A DNA stretch of 64,000 nucleotides, taken from Methylosinus sp. LW4. Its GTDB lineage: Bacteria; Pseudomonadota; Alphaproteobacteria; Rhizobiales; Beijerinckiaceae. The DNA lies in assembly GCF_000379125.1 (NCBI RefSeq), contig NZ_KB900626.1, positions 3,470,023 through 3,534,022 on the forward strand, written 5' to 3'. The notes under the pieces are model-generated. The model made no database searches, was not told where the DNA came from, and saw nothing but the letters and a program-made list of their open reading frames with translations. The position numbers were made by a program, and so were the translations under genes. Positions 1 to 8,807 of the stretch are shown piece by piece; positions within the stretch are counted from its first letter, which is position 1, and each line of letters begins with the position of its first letter.

Positions 1-1028
1 GCGAAGAGACCGCCCGTCGGCAGAGCGCTGGCGCGAAAAGCGAAGAGCGCCAGCGCGCCGCCGATGAAGGCGACGAGTATGGCGAGAATGAACACGCCGC
101 GCTCGGGATCGCTGGCGAAGGCGTGCACAGAGGTGAGCACGCCCGAGCGCACCAGGAATGTGCCGAGCAGCGACAGCGAGAAGGCGAGAATGGAGAGGAA
201 GATCGTCCAGACCTTCAGCGCCTCGCGCTTCTCCATCACCGCCGCGCAATGCAGCAGCGCCGTGCCGGCGAGCCAGGGCATGAGCGAGGCGTTCTCGACA
301 GGATCCCAGAACCAGAAGCCGCCCCAGCCCAAAGTGTAATAGGCCCAATACGAGCCCATCGCGATGCCGAGCGTCAGGAATATCCAGGCGGCGAGCGTCC
401 ATGGCCGCACGAAGCGCGCCCAGGCGGCGTCTATGCGTCCGCCGATCAGCGCCGCAGCGGCGAAGGAGAAGACGATCGAGAAGCCGACATAGCCGAGATA
501 GAGCAGCGGCGGATGAATGGCGAGGCCGGGGTCTTGCAGAATCGGGTTGAGGTCGCGCCCCTGCCAGGGCGGATCGGCGACGCGCGCGAAAGGATTGGAG
601 GTCAGCAGAATGAAGGCGAGAAAGGCCGCGCCCATCAATCCCTGCACGGCGAGCGTGTCGGCGCGCAGCAAATCCGGCATGGCGCGCGAGAGCAATGCGA
701 TGGCCGCGCCGCAGGAGGAGAGCACCAGCACCCACAGCAGCATGGAGCCTTCGTGATTTCCCCACACGCCGGAGATTTTATAGATCATCGGCTTCAAGGA
801 GTGGGAGTTCTCGATCACATTGACGAGCGAGAAATCCGAGACGACATGCGCGTAGGTGAGCGCGCCATAGGCCGTGGCGACGAGGAGAAATTGCGCCACC
901 GCCACAGGGCGCGCGACGCGCATCAGCGCGACATCGCGCAGCCGCGCGCCGACGAAGGGAAGAATGGCCTGCGCCAGCGCGAGAGCCAGCGCCAGAACGA
1001 GCGCGAAATGGCCGGTCTCGACGATCAT
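1..1028 (-). CDS. ccmF: Cytochrome c heme lyase subunit CcmF (N-terminal half, cut by window edge)
   Basis: The reading frame starts at ATG 1028 and runs off the left edge after about 342 codons; CcmF is usually near 650 residues, so roughly half is present. The N-terminus (MIVETGHFALVLALALAL) is typical of CcmF. The tryptophan-rich heme-handling signature WGGFWFWDP is at residues 235-243, followed by VENASLMPWL. Several hydrophobic membrane segments are visible. In the family, CcmF works with CcmH at the periplasmic face of the inner membrane, taking heme from holo-CcmE and attaching it to CXXCH motifs of apocytochromes c. It is the last visible gene of a minus-strand ccmI-ccmE-ccmF run. The window also encodes several CXXCH proteins that would be its substrates. 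Confidence 0.95.
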   Translation of the reverse strand, partial: MIVETGHFALVLALALALAQAILPFVGARLRDVALMRVARPVAVAQFLLVATAYGALTYAHVVSDFSLVNVIENSHSLKPMIYKISGVWGNHEGSMLLWVLVLSSCGAAIALLSRAMPDLLRADTLAVQGLMGAAFLAFILLTSNPFARVADPPWQGRDLNPILQDPGLAIHPPLLYLGYVGFSIVFSFAAAALIGGRIDAAWARFVRPWTLAAWIFLTLGIAMGSYWAYYTLGWGGFWFWDPVENASLMPWLAGTALLHCAAVMEKREALKVWTIFLSILAFSLSLLGTFLVRSGVLTSVHAFASDPERGVFILAILVAFIGGALALFAFRASALPTGGLF

Positions 1029-1058
1029 ATCGCCTCCTCGCGGTGGGTGTGAAGGAGA

Positions 1059-1116
1059 GCGAGCCTGAAGGCTCGCGGTCCGGTGCGGGCCTCGGACCGC
1101 GAGCCTTCAGGCTCGC
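1059..1116. repeat. Double palindrome, copy 1 (ccmE-ccmF gap)
   Basis: Two small hairpins lie back to back: GCGAGCC-TGAA-GGCTCGC, and the same stem with a TTCA loop. They are joined by GGTCC/GGACC, so the whole 58 bases is also one long inverted repeat. A nearly identical copy sits at 1619-1672, and a related single hairpin at 8756-8773. Confidence 0.85.
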
Positions 1117-1143
1117 ATCGGCGACGATCGTCGGCGAGCCGCG

Positions 1144-1590
1144 TCATTTCTTCGTCCCTTCGCCCTGCCACACGCCCTGCTTCTTCAGCGAGTCGGCGAC
1201 CTCGCGCGGCATGTAGCGCTCGTCGTGCTTGGCCAGCACGCTATCGGCGCGAAAGGCGCCGTCGGCGCCGAGCGTTCCATCGACGACGACGCCCTGTCCC
1301 TCGCGGAACAGGTCCGGCAGCAGGCCCTTATAGGCGACGCCGAGATCGGCGGTTCTGTCGGTGACGGTGAAAGCGACATTGCGGTCGTCGCCGCGCTGCA
1401 CAGAGCCTTCCTTCACCAGTCCGCCGATGCGCAGCCGCGTCCCTGGCGCGACATGCTTTTGCGCGAGCTCTGCAGGCGAATAGAAGAACACGATATTGTC
1501 GCGCAGCGCGAACAGCGCCAGCCCGACGGCGACGGCGAGAACCGCGAGCGCGCCGGAGATGAGCGCGAGCCTCTTGCCCTTGCGAGTCAT
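1144..1590 (-). CDS. ccmE: Cytochrome c maturation heme chaperone CcmE
   Basis: A 148-residue protein, normal length for CcmE. Residues 7-29 form a single N-terminal membrane anchor, followed by a periplasmic OB-fold domain. The heme-binding signature [10 protein letters not shown] is present, with the covalent heme-binding histidine at His122 and Tyr126 nearby. In the pathway CcmE receives heme from CcmC/D with CcmAB and passes it to CcmF/H. It lies between ccmI and ccmF on the minus strand, separated from each by about 110 bases that carry the duplicated palindrome. The ATG start at 1590 directly precedes the basic MTRKGKR stretch ahead of the anchor. Confidence 0.97.
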   Translation of the reverse strand: MTRKGKRLALISGALAVLAVAVGLALFALRDNIVFFYSPAELAQKHVAPGTRLRIGGLVKEGSVQRGDDRNVAFTVTDRTADLGVAYKGLLPDLFREGQGVVVDGTLGADGAFRADSVLAKHDERYMPREVADSLKKQGVWQGEGTKK

Positions 1591-1618
1591 TGGTCTTCCA
1601 CCTGATTGGCGCCGAGAG

Positions 1619-1672
1619 CGAGCCTGAAGGCTCGCGGTCCAACCGCCTCGGACCGCGAGCCTTCAGGCTCGC
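1619..1672. repeat. Double palindrome, copy 2 (ccmI-ccmE gap)
   Basis: Same structure as the copy at 1059-1116: GCGAGCC-TGAA-GGCTCGC, GGTCC, a short spacer, GGACC, and the hairpin with a TTCA loop. Only the central spacer differs. In the ccmI-E-F transcript both copies would fold as stable stems, which could affect decay or relative expression; that role is inferred. Confidence 0.85.
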
Positions 1673-1701
1673 ATCGATTGCGCGCGTCATTCGTCATTGC
1701 G

Positions 1702-2808
1702 TCAACCTCCAACGCCCAATTCGCGCGCCAGCGCATCGACGCGGGCGAGACCATCCTTGTCCTGCGCCAGCGCCTTGTGGGCGCCGTCGAGCGCGGTCTT
1801 GGCCTTTTCCGTCTCGGCCAGCACGCTATAGGCGCGAATCAGCCGCAGCCAGCCCTCGACATCGGCGCCGTCCTGCTCGAGCTTGCCGCGCAGCCGCTCC
1901 ACCATCGTGCGAATGGCGTCCATTCGCTGCGCCTCGGGCATTGCGGCGATCTTCGCGCCTTCCTCGCTCGCCGGCGCGGATTCGGGCGCGGGCGCGCTGC
2001 GCAATTGCGCGAGCAGCGCCTCGACGCGCGGACGCCAGGGGGCGTCGGCCGGGCCGTCGGAGACGAGCTTGGTCCAAATGTCTTCGGCCTTCTCGCGCGC
2101 GCCGGTCTGCGCCGCCTCGAGGCCGAGGTAGAAGCGCGCCATGGCGGACTGCGGATCGAGCGCGAGCGCCGCCTCGAACTCGCGCATGGCCTGCGGCGTC
2201 ACGCGGCCTTCGGAGGCCAGCACGCGGGCTTCGCCGAGCGCATTGTGGCGATGCGGCGTCGGCCCCAGCAGGCGCAGCGCCTTCTCATAGGCGTCGGCGG
2301 CGTCCGCCGCGCGGCCGTTGCGCAGATAGAAGGGGGCGATCACCTCATAGCCGCGGCCATCCTCGGGATGCTCGGCGAGATGCGCCTCTATGCGCGCCAC
2401 GGCGGTCGCTATGTCGGTGTGGCCGGGCTTGGCCTCGAGCCGCGCCTCGAGCGACGCGTCCGGCAGATCGGGGCGGCCGAGCTTGCCATAGAGCAGCAGC
2501 GCGAGAGCGGGGATCAGAATGATCGCGCTCGCCGCCGCGACAATGGCGTTGCGGCGGGAGGTGGCGGCGGCGCCGGCGCTCGCGCCGCGGGCGCGCAGCA
2601 GGCGGCGGGCGGCCTCGGTCCGCGCGGTCTCGGCGTCGGCGGCGGACAGGCGCCCTTCGGCGCTCTCGCGCGCGATCTCGGCGATCTGCTCCTCGAAAAA
2701 GGCGATGTCGGTGGCGGCGGCGTCGGCGACGCCGCTTTTGCGGGCGAGCGGCCACAGCACGCTCATGACTGCGGCGCCGGTCAGTAGAGCGAAGATAAGC
2801 CAGATCAT
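1702..2808 (-). CDS. ccmI: Cytochrome c biogenesis protein CcmI
   Basis: A 368-residue protein beginning MIWLIFALLTGAAVMSVLWPLAR, which gives a first membrane helix. A cytoplasmic stretch rich in E, A and R (about residues 30-90) and a second helix near 95-115 (IVAAASAIILIPALALLLYGKLG) follow. The remainder is a periplasmic helical domain with TPR-like repeats (about 150-365). This is the standard CcmI layout. CcmI captures the C-terminus of apocytochrome c and delivers it to the CcmF-CcmH ligation complex. It is the first gene of the visible ccm run, with 57 bases between it and the photolyase gene upstream. Confidence 0.93.
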   Translation of the reverse strand: MIWLIFALLTGAAVMSVLWPLARKSGVADAAATDIAFFEEQIAEIARESAEGRLSAADAETARTEAARRLLRARGASAGAAATSRRNAIVAAASAIILIPALALLLYGKLGRPDLPDASLEARLEAKPGHTDIATAVARIEAHLAEHPEDGRGYEVIAPFYLRNGRAADAADAYEKALRLLGPTPHRHNALGEARVLASEGRVTPQAMREFEAALALDPQSAMARFYLGLEAAQTGAREKAEDIWTKLVSDGPADAPWRPRVEALLAQLRSAPAPESAPASEEGAKIAAMPEAQRMDAIRTMVERLRGKLEQDGADVEGWLRLIRAYSVLAETEKAKTALDGAHKALAQDKDGLARVDALARELGVGG

Positions 2809-2865
2809 GGCCCGGCTGTTTAGAGGGAATCCGACTGAGAGGGAAGGGAGATAGAATTTCCCGCC

Positions 2866-4287
2866 TCACCCGGCGCGTAGAGAAGCGTAAGCTTCGAGCG
2901 CTCTTTTCCGCGCCGCGGCGTGATCGACGATGGGCCGCGGATAGGTCTCGCCGAGAGCAATCCCCGCTTGGCGCAGCGCGCGCTCCGGCGCGGCCCAGGG
3001 CTTGTGAATATATTTCGCCTCGAGCCGCGCCAGCTCGGGGACGAAGCGGCGGACAAAGGCGCCGTCGGGATCGAATTTCTCGCCCTGCAGCACGGGATTG
3101 AAGATGCGGAAATATGGCGCGGCGTCGGCGCCGCAGCCGGCGACCCATTGCCAATTGCCGGAATTATCGGCGAGATCGGCGTCGACCAGCGTGTCCCAGA
3201 ACCAGCGTTCGCCCTCCCGCCAGGGCAGCAGGAGATGCTTCACCAGAAAGGAGGCGGCCACCATGCGCAGCCGATTGTGCATGAAGCCGGTCCGCCACAG
3301 CTGGCGCATGGCGGCGTCGACCAGCGGATAGCCGGTCTCGCCCTTCTTCCAGGCTTCGAGCGCGCCTGCGTCATTCGCCCAGGGGAAGCGCGCGAAGGAT
3401 TTATCGAGCGGCGCCTTCGGCATATCGGGATGGGCGGCGAGCAGATGGTGACAAAATTCCCGCCAGCCGAGCTCGCGCAGAAAGGCGAGGCGCCCCGCCT
3501 CGGGCGCGGCGGCGGTCGCGCTCCAAATCTGCATCGGCGAAATCTCGCCCCAATGGAGATGCGGCGAGAGGCGCGAGGCGCCGTCCTTCGCAGGAAAATC
3601 CCGCAGCAGAGCATAGGCGCCTATGCCGTCGCGCAGAAAATCGTCGAGGCGCCGCTGCGCGCCGGCCTCGCCCGGCCGCCAGCTCTCGCGCAGGCCCTCC
3701 GCCCAATCCGGCGCCTTCGGCTGCAGCCGCCAATCGGCGAGCCGATCGCTCGCGGGGGCGGGCGCGGCTTGGAGCTTCTTTGGCGCGGGCAGAGGCGGCG
3801 CCGGCTGCAGACGCTCGGCGAGCGCGCGCCAGAAGGGCGTGAAGACGCGGAAGGGCTTCCCCTGCGCATTGCAGACCGAGCCGGGCTCGGCGAGCAGAGC
3901 GCCGGCGAAGCTTCGCGTCGTGACGCCGCGCTCGCGCAGCTTCGCCTCTAGCTCCGCGTCGCGATCTGTCGCCCAGGGCTCATAGATGCGGTTGCAATAG
4001 ACGGCGGCGGCGCCGGTCTCCGCGACGAGGCGCGAGAGCTCCGCCTGCGCGTCGCCGCGCCGCAATGTCAGCGGCGCGCCGCGCTTCTCGAGATCGCGCG
4101 AGAGGGCGGCGAGGCTCTCGTGCAGCCACCAGCGGGAGGCGCCGCCGAGCCGCCATTCGCCGCCTTCTTCCTCATCGAGAATGAAGGCGGGGATCAGCGG
4201 CGCGCCGGAGGCGACGGCGGCGCTCAGGGCGCGATTATCGGTGAGCCGAAGGTCGCGCCGAAACCAGATGATGGCCGGCGCGCTCAA
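2866..4287 (-). CDS. phrB: Deoxyribodipyrimidine photolyase (cryptochrome/photolyase family)
   Basis: A 473-residue protein, usual for class I CPD photolyases, which repair cyclobutane pyrimidine dimers using blue light and FAD. The N-terminal antenna (Rossmann) domain starts IIWFRRDLRLTDNRAL. The C-terminal FAD domain has ELGWREFCHHLL, MRQLWRTGFMHNRLRM and a DADLADNSGNWQWVAG segment that contributes to flavin and lesion binding. The start is TTG at 4287, four bases after the permease stop. An AGGTGAGG Shine-Dalgarno stretch overlaps that stop, so translation is probably coupled to the permease gene. Confidence 0.95.
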   Translation of the reverse strand: MSAPAIIWFRRDLRLTDNRALSAAVASGAPLIPAFILDEEEGGEWRLGGASRWWLHESLAALSRDLEKRGAPLTLRRGDAQAELSRLVAETGAAAVYCNRIYEPWATDRDAELEAKLRERGVTTRSFAGALLAEPGSVCNAQGKPFRVFTPFWRALAERLQPAPPLPAPKKLQAAPAPASDRLADWRLQPKAPDWAEGLRESWRPGEAGAQRRLDDFLRDGIGAYALLRDFPAKDGASRLSPHLHWGEISPMQIWSATAAAPEAGRLAFLRELGWREFCHHLLAAHPDMPKAPLDKSFARFPWANDAGALEAWKKGETGYPLVDAAMRQLWRTGFMHNRLRMVAASFLVKHLLLPWREGERWFWDTLVDADLADNSGNWQWVAGCGADAAPYFRIFNPVLQGEKFDPDGAFVRRFVPELARLEAKYIHKPWAAPERALRQAGIALGETYPRPIVDHAAARKRALEAYASLRAG

Positions 4288-4291
4288 CGCC

Positions 4292-5767
4292 TCACCTGCG
4301 GCGGGTGCGCAGGCTGCCGTAGAAATAATAGAGCGCGAGCCCGGCCGCCATCCAGACGAAGAGGCGGATCCAGGTTTCGATCGGCAGCGCGCCCATCAGC
4401 GCGAGACAGGAGAAAATGCCGCAAATCGGCACCCATGGAATGCCCGGCGCGCGGAAGGGGCGATGCAGCTCCGGGCTCTTGCGACGCAAATAGAGCACGG
4501 CGCCGCAGACGAGCGCGAAAGCGGAGAGCGTGCCGATCGACACCATTTCGTCGAGGATCTCGATGGGGAACAGGCCGGCGGCGATCGCCACCAGCACGCC
4601 GACGACGATCTGGCTGATCGCCGGGGTCTTATAGACCGGGTGCAGCCTGGCGAAGACGGAGGGCAGCATGCGGTCATGCGCCATGGAGTAGAAGACTCGC
4701 GTCTGGCCGAAGAGCAGCGCCAGAATGACGGTGGTGAGGCCGGCCAGCGCGCCGATCTTGACCGTCCACGCCATCCAGGAGGCGCCGGTGGCGTCCATCG
4801 CCACGGCGATCGGGTCCGGCACATTGAGCGCCGTGTAGGAGACGACGCCCGTCGCCACGCCGGCGACGCCGATGAACAGCACGGTGCAGATGGCGAGCGA
4901 GCCGATGATGCCGATCGGCACGTCGCGCTGCGGCAGCTTGGCTTCCTGCGCCGCCGTCGAGACCGCGTCGAAGCCGATATAGGAGAAGAAGACGACGGAG
5001 GCGCCGCGCAGCACGCCGCTCCAGCCGTAATGGCCGAATTCGCCGGTGTTCTCGGGCACGAAAGGCGTCCAATGCGCCGTGTCGATATGGGAGACGCCGA
5101 AGAAAATAACGATCAGCACCACGCCGAGCTTCACGAAGACGATGAAATTATTGAACATGGAGGATTCGTGCGTGCCGCGCGCCAAGAGCAGCGAGAGCGC
5201 CAGTATCACCAGAGCCGCCGGCAGGTTGAAGAATCCATGGCCGGCCGCGGCGCCGACATGGCCGGCTTCCGAGAAATAGGCCGTCGTCCATTGTGGCGGC
5301 AAATCTATGCCGATTCCATGCAGCACGCGGTTGAAATAGCCCGCCCAGCCGACCGCCACTGTCGCCGCGCCGAGCCCATATTCGAGCACGAGATCCCAGC
5401 CGATGATCCAGGCGAAAACCTCGCCGAGCGTGGCGTATGTGTAGGTGTAGGCGCTGCCCGAGACGGGGATGAGCGCGGCGAGCTCCGAATAGCAGAGCGC
5501 GACGAAGGCGCAGGCGAGGCCGGCGAGCGCGAAGGAGATGACGACGCCCGGCCCGGCGAATTTCGCCGCGACCGTGCCGGTGAGCACGAAAATGCCGGCG
5601 CCGATGATGCCGCCTATGCCGAGCGCGGTGAGCGAGACCGGCCCGAGGGCGCGCGCGAAATTGCCGCCTTCCTCTATGTGATTTTCAGCGAGAATTTCGT
5701 CTACGCTCTTGCGCGCGAAAAAATTGCGCGTCGGCGCGCGCGCGCCGGTCGTCGTGTCTTGCACCAC
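4292..5767 (-). CDS. APC-family amino acid permease (cationic amino acid transporter type)
   Basis: A 491-residue polytopic membrane protein with about 12 hydrophobic segments after a polar N-terminal tail of about 40 residues. The first helix carries the APC signature GIGGIIGAGIFVLTG; a second conserved stretch is YSELAALIPVSGSAYTYTY. The long PLSLLLARGTHESS-like loop and later GFDAVSTAAQE motif match CAT/YfnA-type permeases. Substrate cannot be read from the sequence. The start is GTG at 5767; a GTG one codon downstream is an equally good alternative. The stop is four bases from the photolyase start, so the two genes likely form a two-gene operon. Confidence 0.9.
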   Translation of the reverse strand: MVQDTTTGARAPTRNFFARKSVDEILAENHIEEGGNFARALGPVSLTALGIGGIIGAGIFVLTGTVAAKFAGPGVVISFALAGLACAFVALCYSELAALIPVSGSAYTYTYATLGEVFAWIIGWDLVLEYGLGAATVAVGWAGYFNRVLHGIGIDLPPQWTTAYFSEAGHVGAAAGHGFFNLPAALVILALSLLLARGTHESSMFNNFIVFVKLGVVLIVIFFGVSHIDTAHWTPFVPENTGEFGHYGWSGVLRGASVVFFSYIGFDAVSTAAQEAKLPQRDVPIGIIGSLAICTVLFIGVAGVATGVVSYTALNVPDPIAVAMDATGASWMAWTVKIGALAGLTTVILALLFGQTRVFYSMAHDRMLPSVFARLHPVYKTPAISQIVVGVLVAIAAGLFPIEILDEMVSIGTLSAFALVCGAVLYLRRKSPELHRPFRAPGIPWVPICGIFSCLALMGALPIETWIRLFVWMAAGLALYYFYGSLRTRRR

Positions 5768-6075
5768 GAGGAGATCCCTTCTTCCGCAATCGGCGCTCGC
5801 GCGAAAGCGCGCAGGCCGTGATCGGGCCGCGATTATGGTTGCGCTGTGAAAAGGTTACAAGAGGCGCAAGCGTGAGCGGCAGGGTGATCGCGCCTTGGGC
5901 GGCCTTGTCGCATTTCCGACGTCGGCCGCTCGTCGCGGAAGCGGCCGAGGGCGCCGGAGCGGCGGAATCTCGCTGTTCGACGCAGAAAAATCGGGCCGCG
6001 CGCGGGGGCGGCTCGGTTGTTGCAGGTCTTCGCGCAATCTCCCCGGCGCCTGGCCGGGCCAGCTGGAGCGGCGCG

Positions 6076-7047
6076 ATGAATCCGCGTTTTGGTTATCTCT
6101 GCCTGTTCGACAATCCGACCCTCGAGGCCGGCCGCGCCTTGACGCGCCAGCTCATATTGGTGCGTGAGGCGGAGCGCATGCGCTTCGACGACATTTGGTT
6201 CGCCGAGCATCATTTCGACGATCATTTCCCGAGCGGCGCCAACTCTGTGATGCTCGGCTATGCGGCGGGCGTCACCATGCGGGCGCGGATCGGCTCGGCG
6301 TCTTTTCTGCCGGCGCTGCGCGATCCGATCCAGCTCGCCGAAGATGTCGCCAGCATCGATCTCTTGACCAAGGGCCGGTTCAGCTTCGGCGTCGCCAGCG
6401 GCGCCGATTTTCCCAAGCAGACCCTCAATTTCGGCGTCGCGCCGGAGGACGCCAACGAGCGCGGCCTGGAGGCGTTGGAGCTCGTCGAGCGCCTGCTGCT
6501 GGAGAGCGAGGTCACGCATAAGGGCAAATATTTCCAGGTGGAGAAGCTGAGCCTCTCGCCGCGGCCGGAGCAGAAGGTTCCGACCTGGATCGCGACGACG
6601 GCGGAGAGCACGATTCGCCTCGCTGCGCGCAAGGGCTATGGGCTCATGGCGTCGGCGACCTGCACGAATGACGAACTGCATCGCATTCTCGGCGTCTACA
6701 AAGACGAGGCGCCCGACGGCGACCCGCGTCTGGTGCTCGCGCGCTTCGGCTTTGCGACACAGGAACGCGCCGAGGCGGTGTCGATCGCGACCCCCTATCT
6801 CGAGGATTATTGCGCCAAGGCCAACGCCGCGCGCGCCGAGGGCGAGGCGCCGCTCGATCCGCAGGCGCTTTTGTCCATGTCGCTGGTCGGCAGCTTCAAG
6901 GAGGTCGCGGACCAGGTGAACAGTCTGAACGAGGAGTTCGGCGTGCATGGCATAGCGATGGCGCCCACCACCTCGCAATTCGACACGGTGAAGCGCTGTC
7001 TCGCGGCTTTCGTCGACGAGATTCGTCTGCGTCTGCCGGTGGATTGA
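6076..7047 (+). CDS. LLM-class (luciferase-like) flavin-dependent oxidoreductase
   Basis: A 323-residue TIM-barrel protein of the bacterial luciferase superfamily, using reduced FMN or F420-like flavins. Diagnostic parts are the N-terminal FDDIWFAEHHF segment, the conserved RIGSASFLPALRDPIQLAEDVASID strand-helix (positions about 75-100) and FSFGVASGADF. The frame is open upstream to 5818, but the ATG at 6076 matches the family N-terminus (MNPRFGYLCLFDNP), so I use it. Substrate is unknown. The gene stands alone and converges with the DUF336 gene across a perfect palindrome. Confidence 0.88.
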   Translation: MNPRFGYLCLFDNPTLEAGRALTRQLILVREAERMRFDDIWFAEHHFDDHFPSGANSVMLGYAAGVTMRARIGSASFLPALRDPIQLAEDVASIDLLTKGRFSFGVASGADFPKQTLNFGVAPEDANERGLEALELVERLLLESEVTHKGKYFQVEKLSLSPRPEQKVPTWIATTAESTIRLAARKGYGLMASATCTNDELHRILGVYKDEAPDGDPRLVLARFGFATQERAEAVSIATPYLEDYCAKANAARAEGEAPLDPQALLSMSLVGSFKEVADQVNSLNEEFGVHGIAMAPTTSQFDTVKRCLAAFVDEIRLRLPVD

Positions 7048-7090
7048 TCGAGAGCGCATTCCGATCGAACGGACAGAGCTCTCGACGCGA

Positions 7091-7116
7091 GAGAGCCGCT
7101 CGGCCGAGCGGCTCTC
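7091..7116. terminator. Bidirectional hairpin between convergent genes
   Basis: A 26-base perfect palindrome (GAGAGCCGCTCGG and its complement) between the convergent LLM oxidoreductase and DUF336 genes. It lacks a T run on either side, so it may block or stabilise 3' ends rather than act as a classic intrinsic terminator. Confidence 0.6.
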
Positions 7117-7128
7117 CGATCTGTCGCT

Positions 7129-7623
7129 CTACTTGAGCTGGTCGGCGACCTTGTCGATGCCGGCCTTGGCGCAGGCCTCGTCCTTGTCGCCGCCCGGCGC
7201 GCCGGAGACGCCGACGGCGCCGATCACCACTTCGCCCGCCTTGATCGGCAGAGCACCCTGCGCCGCGATCACATTGGCGAGATGCACAGCGCTCAGCGTC
7301 GGATTGTCCTTCACGCGCTGTGCGAACTCACCCGAGGGCGTGCGGAAGGTGCGCGAGGTGTAGGCCTTGCGATGGCTGTTCTCGAAAGTATGCGGCGAGG
7401 AGCCGTCGCCGCGAATGGCGATGAGGATCTGGCCCTCCTCGCCGACGACCGTCACCGAGATGCGATAGCCCTGCTGATAGCAGACGTCATAGGCGGTCTG
7501 CGCAATGGCGAGAGCGACCGGCGTGGGCAGGATCTTCTGCGTGAGCAGCTCGGCGTTGGCGGGCGCCAGCGTCGCGGCGAAGGCGCCGAGAGCGGCGAAG
7601 GAGGCGAGGAGTTTCGACGTCAT
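7129..7623 (-). CDS. Secreted GlcG/HbpS-like (DUF336) protein
   Basis: 164 residues with a clear signal peptide (MTSKLLASFAALGAFAATLAPANA), so probably periplasmic. The mature part matches the GlcG/HbpS (DUF336) fold: LTQKILPTPVALAIAQTAYDVC at the start, SVTVVGEEGQILIAIRGDGSSPHT in the middle and GVSGAPGGDKDEACAKAG at the end. Members bind heme or small molecules; the precise role here is unknown. The frame is open to 7656, but ATG 7623 has a GGAGAG ribosome site and directly starts the signal peptide, so I chose it. Confidence 0.87.
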   Translation of the reverse strand: MTSKLLASFAALGAFAATLAPANAELLTQKILPTPVALAIAQTAYDVCYQQGYRISVTVVGEEGQILIAIRGDGSSPHTFENSHRKAYTSRTFRTPSGEFAQRVKDNPTLSAVHLANVIAAQGALPIKAGEVVIGAVGVSGAPGGDKDEACAKAGIDKVADQLK

Positions 7624-7866
7624 GGTCTCTCCGGGGAAGAGGAAATTTTGCTCCACATCCCGACGGGGATGGTAAACCGATCAATGTTATAGAATTCATG
7701 AACCGTCAAGGCCGCGCTATAGCGCGCCGAATGGACGAGCCTTGTCGCCGATACGCTGCCGCGCGTAGCGGGCCTTCTCTATAAATGCAAATAAAAGAAC
7801 GAAAAATCCGCAGTGTGGCGAATAGGTCGCGCTCGCCGAAGAAAAGCCGCGCGCCCGTCATAATTC

Positions 7867-7895
7867 TTGACCGCGGCCAAAGCGACAGATTAAAA
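7867..7895 (+). promoter_or_regulatory. Possible promoter of the XRE-cupin gene
   Basis: TTGACC at 7867-7872 and TTAAAA at 7890-7895 are spaced by 17 bases in an AT-rich stretch directly upstream of the regulator. The -10 match is weak. Confidence 0.4.
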
Positions 7896-7920
7896 AATAT
7901 TTAGAAAATAGGAGTTGTCG

Positions 7921-8550
7921 ATGGGTAGATTCCAGCGTTCGTCCGACTCCGAGCCGCCCCGCAGCGAAGCCTCCGAGCGCCTCGCCGATACGGTGGCGCA
8001 GCGGCTCGAGCGGCTGATCGCCCGCAAGGGCCGCTCGCTCGAGCGGCTCGCCGAGCTGAGCGGCGTCGAGCTGGAAGAGCTGCGGTCGATCGAATCCGGG
8101 GCCAAGGCGCCGACGATCGCCCATTTGTGGCGCATCGCCAATGCGATCGGCGTTCCCTTCGGCAGCCTCGTCGCCTCACAGGAGCGCAGCGGCGTGCTCG
8201 TCATGCGCAGGGCCAGCCCGCGGCTGATCGGCTCGCAGGACGGCAATTTTCTCTCGCGCCCGTTGTTTCCTTATGACAGCGCCCGGCCCGTCGAATTCTA
8301 TGAGGTCACGATCGCGCCGCTGCATCAGGAGCGCGCCGAGGCCCATGCCCCGGGCGCGAAGGAGACGCTGGTCGTCGCGCAGGGCGAGATCGAGATCATC
8401 GCCGGTCGCGAGCCGCCGGTGACGCTCGCCGCGGGCGACGCCGTCGATTTTCTCGCCGACGTGCCGCACAGCTATCGCAATCTCGGCGAGACGCCGGCGA
8501 GCTTCTTTCTCGTAATGTCCTATGCCGCGGCCGAGGCGAGCGAGACGTGA
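7921..8550 (+). CDS. XRE-family regulator with C-terminal cupin domain
   Basis: 209 residues. A helix-turn-helix of the Cro/C1 type spans about 25-80 (RLERLIARKGRSLERLAELSGV, then SIESGAKAPTIAHLWRIANAIGV). A cupin barrel spans about 110-205 (APLHQERAEAHAPGAKETLVV; LAAGDAVDFLADVPHSYRN). The start is ATG 7921, with GGAG six bases upstream; a TTG two codons earlier is less likely. Regulators with this architecture sense small ligands through the cupin; E. coli SutR, linked to sulfur use, has the same build. It lies 257 bases upstream of the encapsulin gene on the same strand, so control of sulfur storage is plausible but inferred. Confidence 0.9.
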   Translation: MGRFQRSSDSEPPRSEASERLADTVAQRLERLIARKGRSLERLAELSGVELEELRSIESGAKAPTIAHLWRIANAIGVPFGSLVASQERSGVLVMRRASPRLIGSQDGNFLSRPLFPYDSARPVEFYEVTIAPLHQERAEAHAPGAKETLVVAQGEIEIIAGREPPVTLAAGDAVDFLADVPHSYRNLGETPASFFLVMSYAAAEASET

Positions 8551-8588
8551 GCGCTGCGGTCGGCGCTGTTCGACACACTATATGGTTC

Positions 8589-8616
8589 TTGTAGACGTAT
8601 AGTAAGTGAATATAAA
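8589..8616 (+). promoter_or_regulatory. Encapsulin promoter region with shared TGTAGAC motif
   Basis: The motif TGTAGACGTATAG (8590-8602) lies in an unusually AT-rich 100-base stretch. Read as a promoter, TTGTAG (8589-8594) and TATAAA (8611-8616) are 16 bases apart, so a protein on the motif would cover the -35 region. The same 13-mer pattern recurs upstream of the Rrf2 gene and of the DUF1549 operon. Confidence 0.55.
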
Positions 8617-8755
8617 AAGATAAGTAATTGAAAGTAGTAAAATTTTCTATTTCGAATACTATTGATTTGCATGGGGCGCGACTGTAGTTATCGCTCGCGG
8701 TTCGGATTCGTCCCGCCGCGCTTTTTCGATGACGGCCGACGTTCATCGGCGTCCG

Positions 8756-8773
8756 CGCGAGCTGAAGCTCGCG
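8756..8773. repeat. Small hairpin related to the ccm palindromes
   Basis: CGCGAGC-TGAA-GCTCGCG, a 7-bp stem with a TGAA tetraloop, 35 bases upstream of the encapsulin start. Its stem and loop resemble the half-units at 1059-1116 and 1619-1672. In the mRNA it would be a stable 5' UTR stem. Confidence 0.6.
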
Positions 8774-8807
8774 TCGGCGCCGGGCGCATCGTTCGAGGAA
8801 TGAACCC

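Noticed and set aside
7129..7656. Longer start (7656) for the DUF336 protein
   Set aside because: It would add 11 residues before a clean signal peptide, and the internal ATG 7623 has the better ribosome site.
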